DNA of 34,037 nt from Pseudomonadota bacterium (lineage in GTDB: Bacteria > Pseudomonadota > Gammaproteobacteria > Burkholderiales > Thiobacillaceae), in contig JAKADC010000007.1 in assembly GCA_021820845.1 (NCBI GenBank), positions 165,300 to 199,336 on the forward strand. Reading direction: 5' to 3'. The notes beneath the pieces are model-generated. The model saw only the letters and a program-made list of their open reading frames with translations. It made no database searches and was not told the origin of the DNA. Both the position numbers and the translations under genes were made by a program. Below are positions 7,372-15,377 of the stretch, piece after piece (the stretch's first letter is position 1; every line of letters begins with the position of its first letter).

Positions 7372-8427
7372 ATGCCACGAAGCAGTCTTTCGTTCAGGGG
7401 TGCGGCCCCTGCCGCCGCCATGGCGCTCGTCGTCGCGGCGCTGGCGCTTCCCACCCCGGGTTGGGCCGAAAAGCGCACGTTCGACATGACGATCGAGGAC
7501 ACCAAGATCACCCTCGTCGACAAGCAGCAGTTCCATACCTTTGCCTTCGACGGCCAGGTGCCCGGCCCGCTGATCCACGTCAAGGAAGGCGACGAGCTCA
7601 CCGTCAACGTCAACAACCTCACCACGCTGCCGCACACGATCCACTGGCACGGCATGCTGCAGAAGGGAACGTGGCGCATGGACGGCGTGCCCGACACGAC
7701 GCAGGCGGCGATCAAGCCGGGCGACACCTTCACCTACAAGTTCGTCGCCGAGCCGTCCGGCACCATGTGGTACCACTGCCACGTCAACGTCAACGAGCAC
7801 GTGGCGATGCGCGGCATGTGGGGGCCCTTCATCGTCGATCCCAAGAAGCCGACGCCGAGCGAGAAGAAGGTGACCAGGGACTACATCATGATGCTGTCCG
7901 ACTGGTCGTCGAAGTATGCGTTCAAGCCGGGCTACGGCGGCGTGCCGGGCGACGTCTTCGATTACTTCACGCTCAACGGCAAGGCCTTCCCGGATTCGCA
8001 GCCGCTTCGCGTCAACAAGGGCGACGTGGTGCGGATTCGCCTGATCGGCGCAGGCGAGCTGACGCATTCCATCCATATCCACGGCCACGTCTTCAAGGTC
8101 GCATTCAAGGACGGACGCCCGCTGCCCATGCCGTACGAGGCCGACACCATCATGGTCGGCCCGGGCGAGCGCTACGACCTGATCCTGACCGCCGACAATC
8201 CCGGGCGCTGGATGGTGCACGACCACGTCGACTCGCACACGATGAACGGCGACAAGCCGATGGGCGGCCTGATGACCGTCATCGAATACAACGAGATCAG
8301 CCGCGACGATCCCTTCTACGCCTGGAAGGACAAGAAGTTCGTCCCCGACTTCTATTACGAGGAGTCGCTCAAGAAGCCGTATGGCCTGCACGATGCCCCC
8401 GCCTTCAAGGGCCAGGCCATCCAATAA
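7372..8427 (+). CDS. ncgA: Type C two-domain multicopper oxidase (NcgA/blue copper oxidase)
   Basis: Periplasmic blue copper oxidase of 351 aa with a signal peptide ending near PGWA (residue 32). Cupredoxin domain 1 has the HxxHxH set (His88, His91, His93) and HCH at 135-137 followed by His143 and Met149, so it carries a type 1 copper (Cys136). Domain 2 has His232, His235, His237 and HDH at 283-285, where Asp284 replaces the type 1 Cys. A type 1 centre only in domain 1 plus shared trinuclear ligands defines type C. These enzymes form trimers with the trinuclear centre between subunits. AGGA at 7361-7364 supports the start. It is followed at 12 bp by the dihaem cytochrome. The Nitrosomonas europaea ncgA product has this architecture and the same neighbours. 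The physiological substrate is not established; it probably exchanges electrons with the cytochromes that follow. Confidence 0.9.
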   Translation: MPRSSLSFRGAAPAAAMALVVAALALPTPGWAEKRTFDMTIEDTKITLVDKQQFHTFAFDGQVPGPLIHVKEGDELTVNVNNLTTLPHTIHWHGMLQKGTWRMDGVPDTTQAAIKPGDTFTYKFVAEPSGTMWYHCHVNVNEHVAMRGMWGPFIVDPKKPTPSEKKVTRDYIMMLSDWSSKYAFKPGYGGVPGDVFDYFTLNGKAFPDSQPLRVNKGDVVRIRLIGAGELTHSIHIHGHVFKVAFKDGRPLPMPYEADTIMVGPGERYDLILTADNPGRWMVHDHVDSHTMNGDKPMGGLMTVIEYNEISRDDPFYAWKDKKFVPDFYYEESLKKPYGLHDAPAFKGQAIQ

Positions 8428-8439
8428 GCGAAAGGAACC

Positions 8440-9138
8440 ATGATGAAGCGATCCCTTCTCGCCGCATCGCTGGGCGCGGCCTTCGCCGCCGGCCCCGCGC
8501 TGGCGGCAGACAACCCCGGCACCGGCATTCTGAAGGCCCAGTGCATCAGCTGCCACGCCATCGCCAAGCCGGACAACATGACGCTCGACCGCCTGTGGAC
8601 GCGCAAGGGGCCGGACCTCTATTACGCCGGCAGCAAGTTCAACAAGGCGTGGCTGGTCAAGTGGATGCAGGAGCCGGTGCGAATCCGCCCCGCAGGCGAG
8701 TTCTACGCCAAGCACGTCAAGGCCGGCGACAAGGAGGACGTGGTGGATGAGTCCACGCTGACCGCGCACGTGAAGCTCTCCAAGGCGGACGCCGAAGCGG
8801 TGGCCGACGCGCTGATGGCGCTGACCGGGCCGGACGGGCTGGTGGCCAAGGGCGCATTCAAGGGCGACAAGGTGAGCATGGCGATGGGCGCGATGTTCTT
8901 CAGCAAGCTGCGCGGCTGCGCCGCCTGCCACTCGGCGAAGCCGGGCACCGGCGGCGCGTCCGGCCCCGAGCTCTACACCGCCGGCGAGCGCCTGCAGCCC
9001 GACTACATCTACAGCTACATCAAGGATCCGCAGAAGGTCGATCCGCACATCTGGATGCCAACCCTCAACCTGGCCGAACCGGATCTGCAGCGCCTGACCG
9101 GCTACATCCTGCAACTCAGTGCATCGGAGGGCAAATGA
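8440..9138 (+). CDS. ncgB: Dihaem cytochrome c (NcgB-like)
   Basis: Periplasmic cytochrome of 232 aa. The signal peptide MMKRSLLAASLGAAFAAG ends in ALA near residue 22. The first haem site is CISCH (35-39) and the second CAACH (160-164). A likely axial Met is in DPHIWMPTLN (Met206), with a typical C-terminal helix RLTGYILQL. The two haem regions are separated by an unusually long helical linker of about 120 residues. A second ATG at 8443 fits the AAAGGA ribosome-binding site slightly better. The gene overlaps the next by 4 bp (ATGA, 9135-9138). By analogy with the N. europaea cluster it probably carries electrons between the oxidase or quinol side and nitrite reductase. The family call is firm and the partner is inferred from context. 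Confidence 0.9.
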   Translation: MMKRSLLAASLGAAFAAGPALAADNPGTGILKAQCISCHAIAKPDNMTLDRLWTRKGPDLYYAGSKFNKAWLVKWMQEPVRIRPAGEFYAKHVKAGDKEDVVDESTLTAHVKLSKADAEAVADALMALTGPDGLVAKGAFKGDKVSMAMGAMFFSKLRGCAACHSAKPGTGGASGPELYTAGERLQPDYIYSYIKDPQKVDPHIWMPTLNLAEPDLQRLTGYILQLSASEGK

Positions 9139-9533
9139 ACATGAAAACCAGCCTGCGCATCCCGGCCTTCCTGCCCGCGGCGGCGCTGCTCGCCGCAGGC
9201 TTCATGGCGTGCGCTTCCGCGGCGGCCGGCACGCCCTACACCGAGCGGGCGCTGCGCAATTACGACACGTACTGCGTGCAGTGCCATGGCGTCAAGCGCA
9301 ACGGCCGTGGCGTCAACACCCGCGACATGGCGGTGCAGCCCCGTGACCACAGCGATGCGAAGGGGATGGGCGACATCCCCGACGAGGAGATCGCCCATGC
9401 CATCAAGGACGGCGGGCTCGCGGTCAACAAGTCCGTGCTGATGCCCGCCTGGGGCAACGTCATGAGCGACGAGGAAATCAAGGAGTTGGTGGCGTATCTG
9501 CGCTTTGTCTGCAACTGTGGTTCGACTAAATGA
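9135..9533 (+). CDS. ncgC: Monohaem cytochrome c (NcgC-like)
   Basis: Small class I cytochrome c of 132 aa. The signal peptide is MNMKTSLRIPAFLPAAALLA through about residue 31. The haem site is CVQCH (47-51) and the likely axial Met is Met103 in SVLMPAWG, followed by the C-terminal helix SDEEIKELVAYLRFVC. The protein ends with an extra CNCGSTK tail (Cys126, Cys128), two cysteines not needed for haem attachment. It is translationally coupled to the dihaem cytochrome (4-bp overlap) and lies 13 bp before the nirK start. It is a plausible direct electron donor to NirK. Confidence 0.9.
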   Translation: MNMKTSLRIPAFLPAAALLAAGFMACASAAAGTPYTERALRNYDTYCVQCHGVKRNGRGVNTRDMAVQPRDHSDAKGMGDIPDEEIAHAIKDGGLAVNKSVLMPAWGNVMSDEEIKELVAYLRFVCNCGSTK

Positions 9534-9546
9534 GGAAACCGAACAA

Positions 9547-10482
9547 ATGAAACAAAACAAAATACTGGGGATGGCCCTCGCCGGGGCGGCGGCACTGTCG
9601 ATGCTGGCATTCAACGCCGAGGCGAAAACCGTCAAGGTCACGCTGCACGCGGAGGAAGTGGATCAGCCGATCGACAACAAGGGGACGATGTACCGCACCT
9701 GGACCTTCGACGGCAAGGTTCCGGGGCCGGTGGTGCGCGTCACCGAGGGCGACACGGTCGAGTTCACGCTGATCAACGACAAGGGCAACAAGAACTCGCA
9801 CTCCATGGACTTCCACGCGGCGCGACTGGACGTCGTGAAGGACTTCAGCTCGGTGAAGCCGGGCGAGGAGAAGCATTACACCTTCACCGCCACCTACCCG
9901 GGCGTGTTCTTCTACCACTGCGGCGCCGATCCGATGATCCAGCACATCGCGCGCGGCATGTTCGGCACGATCATCGTCGATCCCAAGGACCCGAATGCCA
10001 TGCCGAAGGCGGATCGCGAATACGTGCTGATCCAGTCCGAGCTCTATCCGAACCCCGACGCCAAGGAGGACATGATGCAGAACAAGTGGAGCAACGTCAT
10101 GTTCAACGGCGGCATCTTCAAGTACGACCCCGTGCATGATCCGGCGGCGACGCGCTGGCTGCAGGCCAAGCCGGGCGAGCGGGTGCGCATCTATTTCGTT
10201 AACGCCGGGCCGAACGAATTCTCGTCCTTCCATCCTATCGCCGGCATCTGGGACCGCGTCTATTCGAGCGGCAACCCGAAGAACGTCCAGACCGGGCTGC
10301 AAAGCTTCGTCGTCGGGCCGGGCGATGCCGCCACCTTCGACCTGATTTCGCCGGTCGAGGGCGCCAACGCGATCGTCACGCATTCGCTGAAGGGCGCGTT
10401 GAGCGGTGCGATCGCCGTCATCATGTTCAGCAACGACGCCGACCCCAAGATGGGCCACGGCGAGCAGATCCTCGTGCGCTGA
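9547..10482 (+). CDS. nirK: Copper-containing nitrite reductase NirK
   Basis: Periplasmic enzyme reducing nitrite to nitric oxide, 311 aa, signal peptide 1-26 (ends FNAEA). Type 1 copper ligands are His85, Cys125, His133 and Met138 (NSHSMDFHAA and YHCGADPMIQHIARGM). Type 2 ligands are His90, His124 and His279. The catalytic pair is Asp88 and His229 (SSFHPIAG). All are present, so the enzyme should be active. Cys and the next type 1 His are seven residues apart, the shorter loop of AniA-like (class II) enzymes, one less than in Alcaligenes-type NirK. The ATG at 9547 gives the signal peptide, with GAGGA at 9532-9536. An in-frame upstream start at 9505 would lie inside ncgC and is unlikely. It is last in the ncgABC-nirK run and is followed by two hairpins. 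Confidence 0.96.
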   Translation: MKQNKILGMALAGAAALSMLAFNAEAKTVKVTLHAEEVDQPIDNKGTMYRTWTFDGKVPGPVVRVTEGDTVEFTLINDKGNKNSHSMDFHAARLDVVKDFSSVKPGEEKHYTFTATYPGVFFYHCGADPMIQHIARGMFGTIIVDPKDPNAMPKADREYVLIQSELYPNPDAKEDMMQNKWSNVMFNGGIFKYDPVHDPAATRWLQAKPGERVRIYFVNAGPNEFSSFHPIAGIWDRVYSSGNPKNVQTGLQSFVVGPGDAATFDLISPVEGANAIVTHSLKGALSGAIAVIMFSNDADPKMGHGEQILVR

Positions 10483-10491
10483 GCACGTCCT

Positions 10492-10554
10492 GCCGGGAGC
10501 GGCACGCGTTCCCGGCGCCACGATTCCGGCGGCAGCCCCCTGCGCCGCCGCCGG
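10492..10554 (+). repeat. Two consecutive hairpins between nirK and the metal-binding protein gene
   Basis: The first pairs GCCGGGA (10492-10498) with TCCCGGC (10510-10516). The second pairs CCGGCGGC (10526-10533) with GCCGCCGG (10547-10554), a perfect 8-bp stem. Neither has a following T-run, so they may stabilise or trim the nirK mRNA 3' end rather than act as intrinsic terminators. Confidence 0.45.
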
Positions 10555-10572
10555 CCTTGCGGAGAACACCCA

Positions 10573-10851
10573 ATGAATTTCGAGCACATCACTCGCGCAG
10601 TCGCGCGCCTCGCCGCGCCTGCCTTCCTCGGAATCGCGGCTGCCGCCCTGGCGCCGGCGCATGCCGCGGACTTGCGACATGGCTCTGCCGCCTCGCATCC
10701 CGCCGGCGACGATCATCCGCGGCCCATCGCCACGACGGCCGCCGAGGGCGTCTGGACCTGTCCGATGCACCCCGAGGTTCATGCGCACGGCCCCGGCAAG
10801 TGCCCGATCTGCAAAATGAAGCTGGTCAAGGTCAAGCGGGGGAGCGTCTAG
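10573..10851 (+). CDS. Free-standing periplasmic heavy-metal-binding domain protein
   Basis: A 92-aa exported protein. The signal peptide MNFEHITRAVARLAAPAFLG ends near AHA (residue 31). A His-rich linker (RHGSAASHPAGDDHPRP) is followed by one HMBD domain with TCPMHPEV and KCPICKMKLV at about residues 62-86, the same Cys-Pro-Met-His/Cys-Pro-x-Cys pattern found at the N-terminus of CusB-type adaptors and copper P-type ATPases. It has the ribosome-binding site GGAG at 10561-10564. It lies between nirK and a second copper adaptor carrying its own copy of this domain, so it is probably a periplasmic copper carrier for that pump or a buffer for NirK. The domain call is firm and the role inferred. 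Confidence 0.85.
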   Translation: MNFEHITRAVARLAAPAFLGIAAAALAPAHAADLRHGSAASHPAGDDHPRPIATTAAEGVWTCPMHPEVHAHGPGKCPICKMKLVKVKRGSV

Positions 10852-10947
10852 TGCCCCTGCCATCGGCCGCTGCCGCGTCCGCGACGAACCTCACCCTGCC
10901 GGGCCCGCCGGCCGGGCCGGCGCATGAGGCCGCCTGAAGGCGACGCC

Positions 10948-12255
10948 ATGAAGTTGTCTTTCGCGCGCGTCTTGTATTACGCGGCGCTGGTGCTCGTTCC
11001 GCTATGCATCATCGGCGTGGCCGTCTTCTCGGCGGAACCCGGCGTGGCGGGAGCGGACACGGCCATGCGTGCCGCCCATGCGGCGGAGCCGCTCGCGCAT
11101 CTGGGCGGCCCGCATGCCCGGAAGCGCTGGGTCTGCCCCATGCATCCCCACATCGCCCAGGATCACCCCGGGAGCTGCCCGATCTGCGGCATGGATCTCG
11201 TCGAGGCCGACGGCGTCCATATGGCGGAGGGCGTGCCGATCGATCCTGCCATGCAGCAGCGACTGGGCGTCCGCCTGGCGCGCGTCGCGCCGCGGCGCCT
11301 CGCGCGGGAGGCGCGCACCTACGGAACCGTGGCGGTCGACGAAGCCTCGGTCCATGCGGTCAGCCCCAAGGTCGAGGGGTGGATCAGCAGGCTGCAGGTG
11401 AAGGCGGTCGGCGAGCGCGTCGCTGCGGGCCAGCTCTTGTACGAGATCTACTCGCCCGAACTGGTGCAGCGCCAGCGCGAATACATCGAGCTGCTGCAGC
11501 GCCGCGATCAGGTGCTCGAGAATCTCACCGACCAGCCGGGACAGAACGCCCAAGTGGCCGCCAGCCTGGCGCGCGAGCGCCTCCGCATGCGCGACAAGTT
11601 CGCCTACGCCGACGTCGGCGCGGGAACGCTGGCGGAAATCGAGCGGACCCACCGCACCGTGGACCGGGTCCCGGTGTTCGCGCCGCGGTCCGGCTACGTC
11701 ACGCAGATCGGCGCGCGGGAAGGGGCCTACGTCACGCCGATGACGCCGCTGCTGTCGCTCGCGGACAATGCCACCGTCTGGATCGACATCGCGCTGTATC
11801 CCGACCAGCTCGAATCGGTGAGGGCGGGCGACGCCGTCACGGTGCGGTTTCCGCGCAGCGGGCATCCGCCGCTGACGGGCCGCCTCGGCTTCGTGTTGCC
11901 TACGCTGGACCCAGTGACCCGGACGGCGCGGGCGCGCATCGAGGTGCGCAACCCCGATGGGCGGCTGCGTCCCGGTCAGTTTGCCGAGGTGGTCATCGCG
12001 GCGCAGCCGCGCACCGTGCTTGCGGTGCCGCGTTCGGCGGTGATCCGCACGGGTGCCGGGGACCACGTCATGCTCGCGCGCGATGGCGGCCATTTCATGC
12101 CGGTCCCGGTGGAGACCGGCGTCGAGAGCGGGGGCTACGTCGAGATCGTCGACGGCCTGCAGGAAGGCGCGCAGGTCGCCGTCAGCGGGCAGTTCCTGCT
12201 CGATGCGGCCGCCTCGCTGGATGACGCCGCGCAACGCATGCAAGCTGCGCCCTGA
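10948..12255 (+). CDS. cusB: CusB-like RND adaptor with N-terminal HMBD domain
   Basis: Periplasmic membrane-fusion protein of 435 aa, the second adaptor in this window. TM/signal is at about 5-27 (VLYYAALVLVPLCIIGVAVF). A His/Ala linker follows, then an HMBD domain with WVCPMHPHI and SCPICGMDLVEADG at about 61-88. The adaptor core follows, with VSPKVEGWISRLQVKAVGERV, YSPELVQRQREYIELL in the hairpin, PRSGYVTQIGAREGAYV, and the beta-barrel LRPGQFAEVVIAA. The ATG at 10948 was chosen because GAAGG lies 7 bases upstream; an in-frame ATG at 10924 is possible. Unlike the adaptor at 1-1272, its HMBD keeps both cysteine motifs. The gene ends 2 bp before the pump gene. Confidence 0.93.
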   Translation: MKLSFARVLYYAALVLVPLCIIGVAVFSAEPGVAGADTAMRAAHAAEPLAHLGGPHARKRWVCPMHPHIAQDHPGSCPICGMDLVEADGVHMAEGVPIDPAMQQRLGVRLARVAPRRLAREARTYGTVAVDEASVHAVSPKVEGWISRLQVKAVGERVAAGQLLYEIYSPELVQRQREYIELLQRRDQVLENLTDQPGQNAQVAASLARERLRMRDKFAYADVGAGTLAEIERTHRTVDRVPVFAPRSGYVTQIGAREGAYVTPMTPLLSLADNATVWIDIALYPDQLESVRAGDAVTVRFPRSGHPPLTGRLGFVLPTLDPVTRTARARIEVRNPDGRLRPGQFAEVVIAAQPRTVLAVPRSAVIRTGAGDHVMLARDGGHFMPVPVETGVESGGYVEIVDGLQEGAQVAVSGQFLLDAAASLDDAAQRMQAAP

Positions 12256-12257
12256 GC

Positions 12258-15200
12258 ATGATCCGTCGCGTCATCGAGTGGTCGCTCGCCAACCGCCTGC
12301 TGGTCCTGCTGGGCACGCTCCTGCTGGCGGCGTGGGGCGCGTATGCCGCGCGGACCGTCCCGCTCGACGCGATCCCCGACCTGTCGGACGCGCAGGTCAT
12401 CGTCAAGACGGCGTATCCCGGGCAGTCGCCGCAGGCCGTCGAGGACCAGGTGACCTATCCGCTCACGTCGAGCCTGCTGTCGGTGCCCGGCGCCACCGCG
12501 GTGCGCGGGTTCTCGATGTTCGGCGAATCGTATGTCTACGTCATCTTCAAGGATGGCGTCGATCCCTACTGGGCGCGTTCGCGCGTGCTCGAGTATCTCG
12601 GCCAGGCGAAGGGACGCCTGCCGGCCGGCGTGTCCCCCACGCTCGGCCCGGATGCCTCCGGCATCGGCTGGGTGTTCGAGTATGCGCTGGTGGACCGGCA
12701 TCATCGCTACGATCCCGACCGGCTGCGCGCGATCCAGGACTTCTACCTGAAATACGAACTGCAGGGCCTGCCTGGCGTCGCGGAGGTCGCCGCGGTGGGC
12801 GGCATGGCGCGCCAGTTCCAGATCGAGGTGGACCCCGATCGCCTCGCCGCCTACGGCCTGACCTGGGACAGGCTCGCGCAGGCGGTGCGCGACAGCAATC
12901 TCGCGGGCGGGGGCTCGGTCATGGAAATGGCGCGTGCCGAGTACATGGTGCGGGCCGACGGCTACCTCCGGACACTGGACGATTTTCGCGCGATTCCGCT
13001 GGGCGTCGATGCAGAGGGCGCGCCGGTCCGCCTGGAGGACGTGGCGGATGTCCAGACCGGTCCCGAGGCGCGCCGCGGGGTGGCCGACCTGGACGGCGAA
13101 GGCGAGGTGGCGGGCGGCATCGTGGTGATGCGCTACGGCGCCAATGCGCTCGACACCGTGGCGCGCGTCCGGTCGCGGCTGCAGGAACTTCAGGCCGGGC
13201 TGCCGCCCGGGGTCGAACTGGTGGTGACCTACGACCGCTCCGGGCTGATCGGACGCGCCGTCGGCAACCTGCGGGAAAAGCTGGTCGAGGAGAGCATCGT
13301 CGTCGCGCTGGTGTGCCTCGTGTTCCTGTTCCACCTGCGCTCGTCCCTGGTGGCCGTGGTCACGCTCCCGGTGGGCATCCTCGCCGCGTTCATCGTCATG
13401 AAGGGGCAGGGCGTCAGCGCCAACATCATGTCGCTGGGGGGCATCGCGATCGCCATCGGCGCGATGGTCGACGCCGCGATCGTAATGATCGAGAACATGC
13501 ACAAGCACCTCGAGCGCGCCGGCCCCGAGCGCGATTACTGGGCGGTGGCGCGCGCTAGCGCGACCGAGGTCGGGCCGGCGCTCTTCTTCTCGCTGCTCAT
13601 CATCACGGTGTCCTTCCTCCCGGTCTTCGCGCTTTCCGGCCAGGAGGGCAAGCTGTTCGCTCCGCTGGCCTACACCAAGACCTACGCGATGGCCGCCAGC
13701 GCCGCGCTGGCCATCACGCTGACGCCGGTGCTGATGGGCTACTTCGTCCGCGGCCGCATCACGGCGGAGCGGCGCAACCCGCTCAACCGCGTCCTGCAGG
13801 CGCTGTACCGGCCGGCCCTGCTCGCGTCTCTGAGGCATCCGGTCGCGGTGCTGCTCTTCGCCGCGCTCCTGCTCGCCGGCGCTGCATGGCCGTTTTCCCG
13901 CCTCGGCAGCGAGTTCATGCCGCCGCTCGACGAGGGCGACCTCCTGTACATGCCCACGACCCTGCCCGGCGTGTCCGTCGACGAGGCCGCCAACATCCTC
14001 CAGGTCACCGATCGCCTGATCCACAGGCTGCCCGAAGTCGAGCGCGTGTTCGGCAAGGCGGGGCGGGCCGACAGCGCGACCGATCCGGCGCCGCTGTCGA
14101 TGCTGGAGACGACGATCCTGCTGAAGCCCCGAAGCGAATGGCCCGCCGGCGAGACCGTCGACGAGCTGATCCGCAAGCTCGACCGCACCGTGCGTCTGCC
14201 GGGGCTGACGAACTCGTGGGGTTATCCGATCCGCACCCGCATCGATATGCTTTCCACCGGCATCCGCACGGCGGTGGGGATCAAGGTCACCGGCCCCGAT
14301 CTGGCCGGCATCGCCCACGTCGCGGGGCAGGTCGAGGCGGCGCTGAAGCGGGTGCCGGGCACGCGCGCGGTGTTCGGCGAGCGCGTCACCGGCGGACGCT
14401 ACGTCGACATCGACATCGACCGTGTGCAGGCGGCGCGCTACGGCGTCGCCGTCGCCGATGTCCAGCGTCTGGTGCAGGGCGCCATCGGCGGCGAAGCCAT
14501 CGGCACCGTCCTCGCCGGGCGCGAACGCTTTTCCATCAACCTGCGCTACCCGCGCGGCCTGCGCGATTCGCTCGCGGCGCTGGCGGCCAGCCGGCTGGCG
14601 ACGCCGTCGGGCGCGCAGGTGCCGCTCGGCGCGGTCGCGCGGCTCCGCATCACGGATGGCCCCACCGAGATCAAGAGCGAGAACGGTCGCCTGTCAGGCT
14701 ACGTCTACGTCGACATCGACGGGCGCGACCTGGGCGGCTACGTCGCGGCGGCGAAGCGGGCGGTCGCGGCAGGCGTCCGGATGCCGCCGGGCTACGCCCT
14801 CGCCTGGTCCGGCCAGTACGAGAACCTGCAGCACGCCAAGCGGCGCCTGCAATGGCTGATTCCGCTGACCGTGGCGCTGGTGCTGCTGCTCATGCAGCTG
14901 CATTTCCGACATCCCGGCAAGGTCGCGCTGGTCGCAGCGTGCCTGCCGTTCTCGCTGGTCGGAGGGGTCTGGCTCGTGGCGTGGCTGGGCTACAACCTGT
15001 CGGTGGCCGTCGCCGTGGGATTCATCGCCCTGGCCGGCGTCGCGGCGGAATTCGGCGTCGTGATGCTGCTGTACCTCGACCAGGCCGTCGAGGCGGCGCG
15101 CCGCGCCGGCCGGCTCACCAATCCCGCCGGACTGCGGGAGGCGATCGTCGAAGGGGCGCTGATGCGCGTGCGCCCGAAGATGATGACCGTGGCGGTCATC

Positions 15201-15377
15201 GTCGCGGGGCTGCTGCCGGTGATGTTCAGCGACGACACCGGCTCGGAAACGATGAAACGCATCGCGGCGCCGCTGGTGGGCGGCATGCTGACCGCGCCGC
15301 TGCTGTCGCTCTTCGTGGTTCCGGCGCTGTACTGGATGTGGCAGCGGCGCGCGTTCCCTAGCGCTCGGCCTGCTTGA
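12258..15377 (+). CDS. cusA: CusA-like heavy-metal efflux RND transporter
   Basis: Inner-membrane proton-driven Cu(I)/Ag(I) pump of 1039 aa, full length for the HME-RND family. TM1 starts at LLVLLGTLLLAAWGAYAA. Porter domains follow (VPLDAIPDLSDAQVIVKT, GGMARQFQIEVDPDRL). The TM4 proton-relay motif is GAMVDAAIVMIENMHKH. A second periplasmic half follows. The three methionine positions that line the CusA metal path are kept in context: LLYMPTTLPG, PLSMLETTILLKP and RIDMLSTGIRTAVGIKV. The last transmembrane set ends at LLSLFVVPALYWMW. It forms an operon with the adaptor and the HMBD protein, but no outer-membrane factor gene is nearby, so it may borrow the CusC-like channel at 1269-2525. Its 3' end overlaps the convergent activator gene by 20 bp. 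Confidence 0.95.
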   Translation: MIRRVIEWSLANRLLVLLGTLLLAAWGAYAARTVPLDAIPDLSDAQVIVKTAYPGQSPQAVEDQVTYPLTSSLLSVPGATAVRGFSMFGESYVYVIFKDGVDPYWARSRVLEYLGQAKGRLPAGVSPTLGPDASGIGWVFEYALVDRHHRYDPDRLRAIQDFYLKYELQGLPGVAEVAAVGGMARQFQIEVDPDRLAAYGLTWDRLAQAVRDSNLAGGGSVMEMARAEYMVRADGYLRTLDDFRAIPLGVDAEGAPVRLEDVADVQTGPEARRGVADLDGEGEVAGGIVVMRYGANALDTVARVRSRLQELQAGLPPGVELVVTYDRSGLIGRAVGNLREKLVEESIVVALVCLVFLFHLRSSLVAVVTLPVGILAAFIVMKGQGVSANIMSLGGIAIAIGAMVDAAIVMIENMHKHLERAGPERDYWAVARASATEVGPALFFSLLIITVSFLPVFALSGQEGKLFAPLAYTKTYAMAASAALAITLTPVLMGYFVRGRITAERRNPLNRVLQALYRPALLASLRHPVAVLLFAALLLAGAAWPFSRLGSEFMPPLDEGDLLYMPTTLPGVSVDEAANILQVTDRLIHRLPEVERVFGKAGRADSATDPAPLSMLETTILLKPRSEWPAGETVDELIRKLDRTVRLPGLTNSWGYPIRTRIDMLSTGIRTAVGIKVTGPDLAGIAHVAGQVEAALKRVPGTRAVFGERVTGGRYVDIDIDRVQAARYGVAVADVQRLVQGAIGGEAIGTVLAGRERFSINLRYPRGLRDSLAALAASRLATPSGAQVPLGAVARLRITDGPTEIKSENGRLSGYVYVDIDGRDLGGYVAAAKRAVAAGVRMPPGYALAWSGQYENLQHAKRRLQWLIPLTVALVLLLMQLHFRHPGKVALVAACLPFSLVGGVWLVAWLGYNLSVAVAVGFIALAGVAAEFGVVMLLYLDQAVEAARRAGRLTNPAGLREAIVEGALMRVRPKMMTVAVIVAGLLPVMFSDDTGSETMKRIAAPLVGGMLTAPLLSLFVVPALYWMWQRRAFPSARPA

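Noticed and set aside
7354..9114. 586-codon minus-strand open frame
   Set aside because: Antisense to the oxidase and cytochrome genes, which carry complete copper and haem motifs.
10852..10938. 28-codon frame starting GTG right after the free metal-binding domain gene
   Set aside because: Ala/Pro-only low-complexity product, no ribosome-binding site, and it overlaps a GC-rich hairpin; more likely a spacer.
12135..14318. 727-codon minus-strand open frame
   Set aside because: Antisense to the CusB/CusA-like genes; composition is His/Arg/Gln-rich with no recognisable motif.
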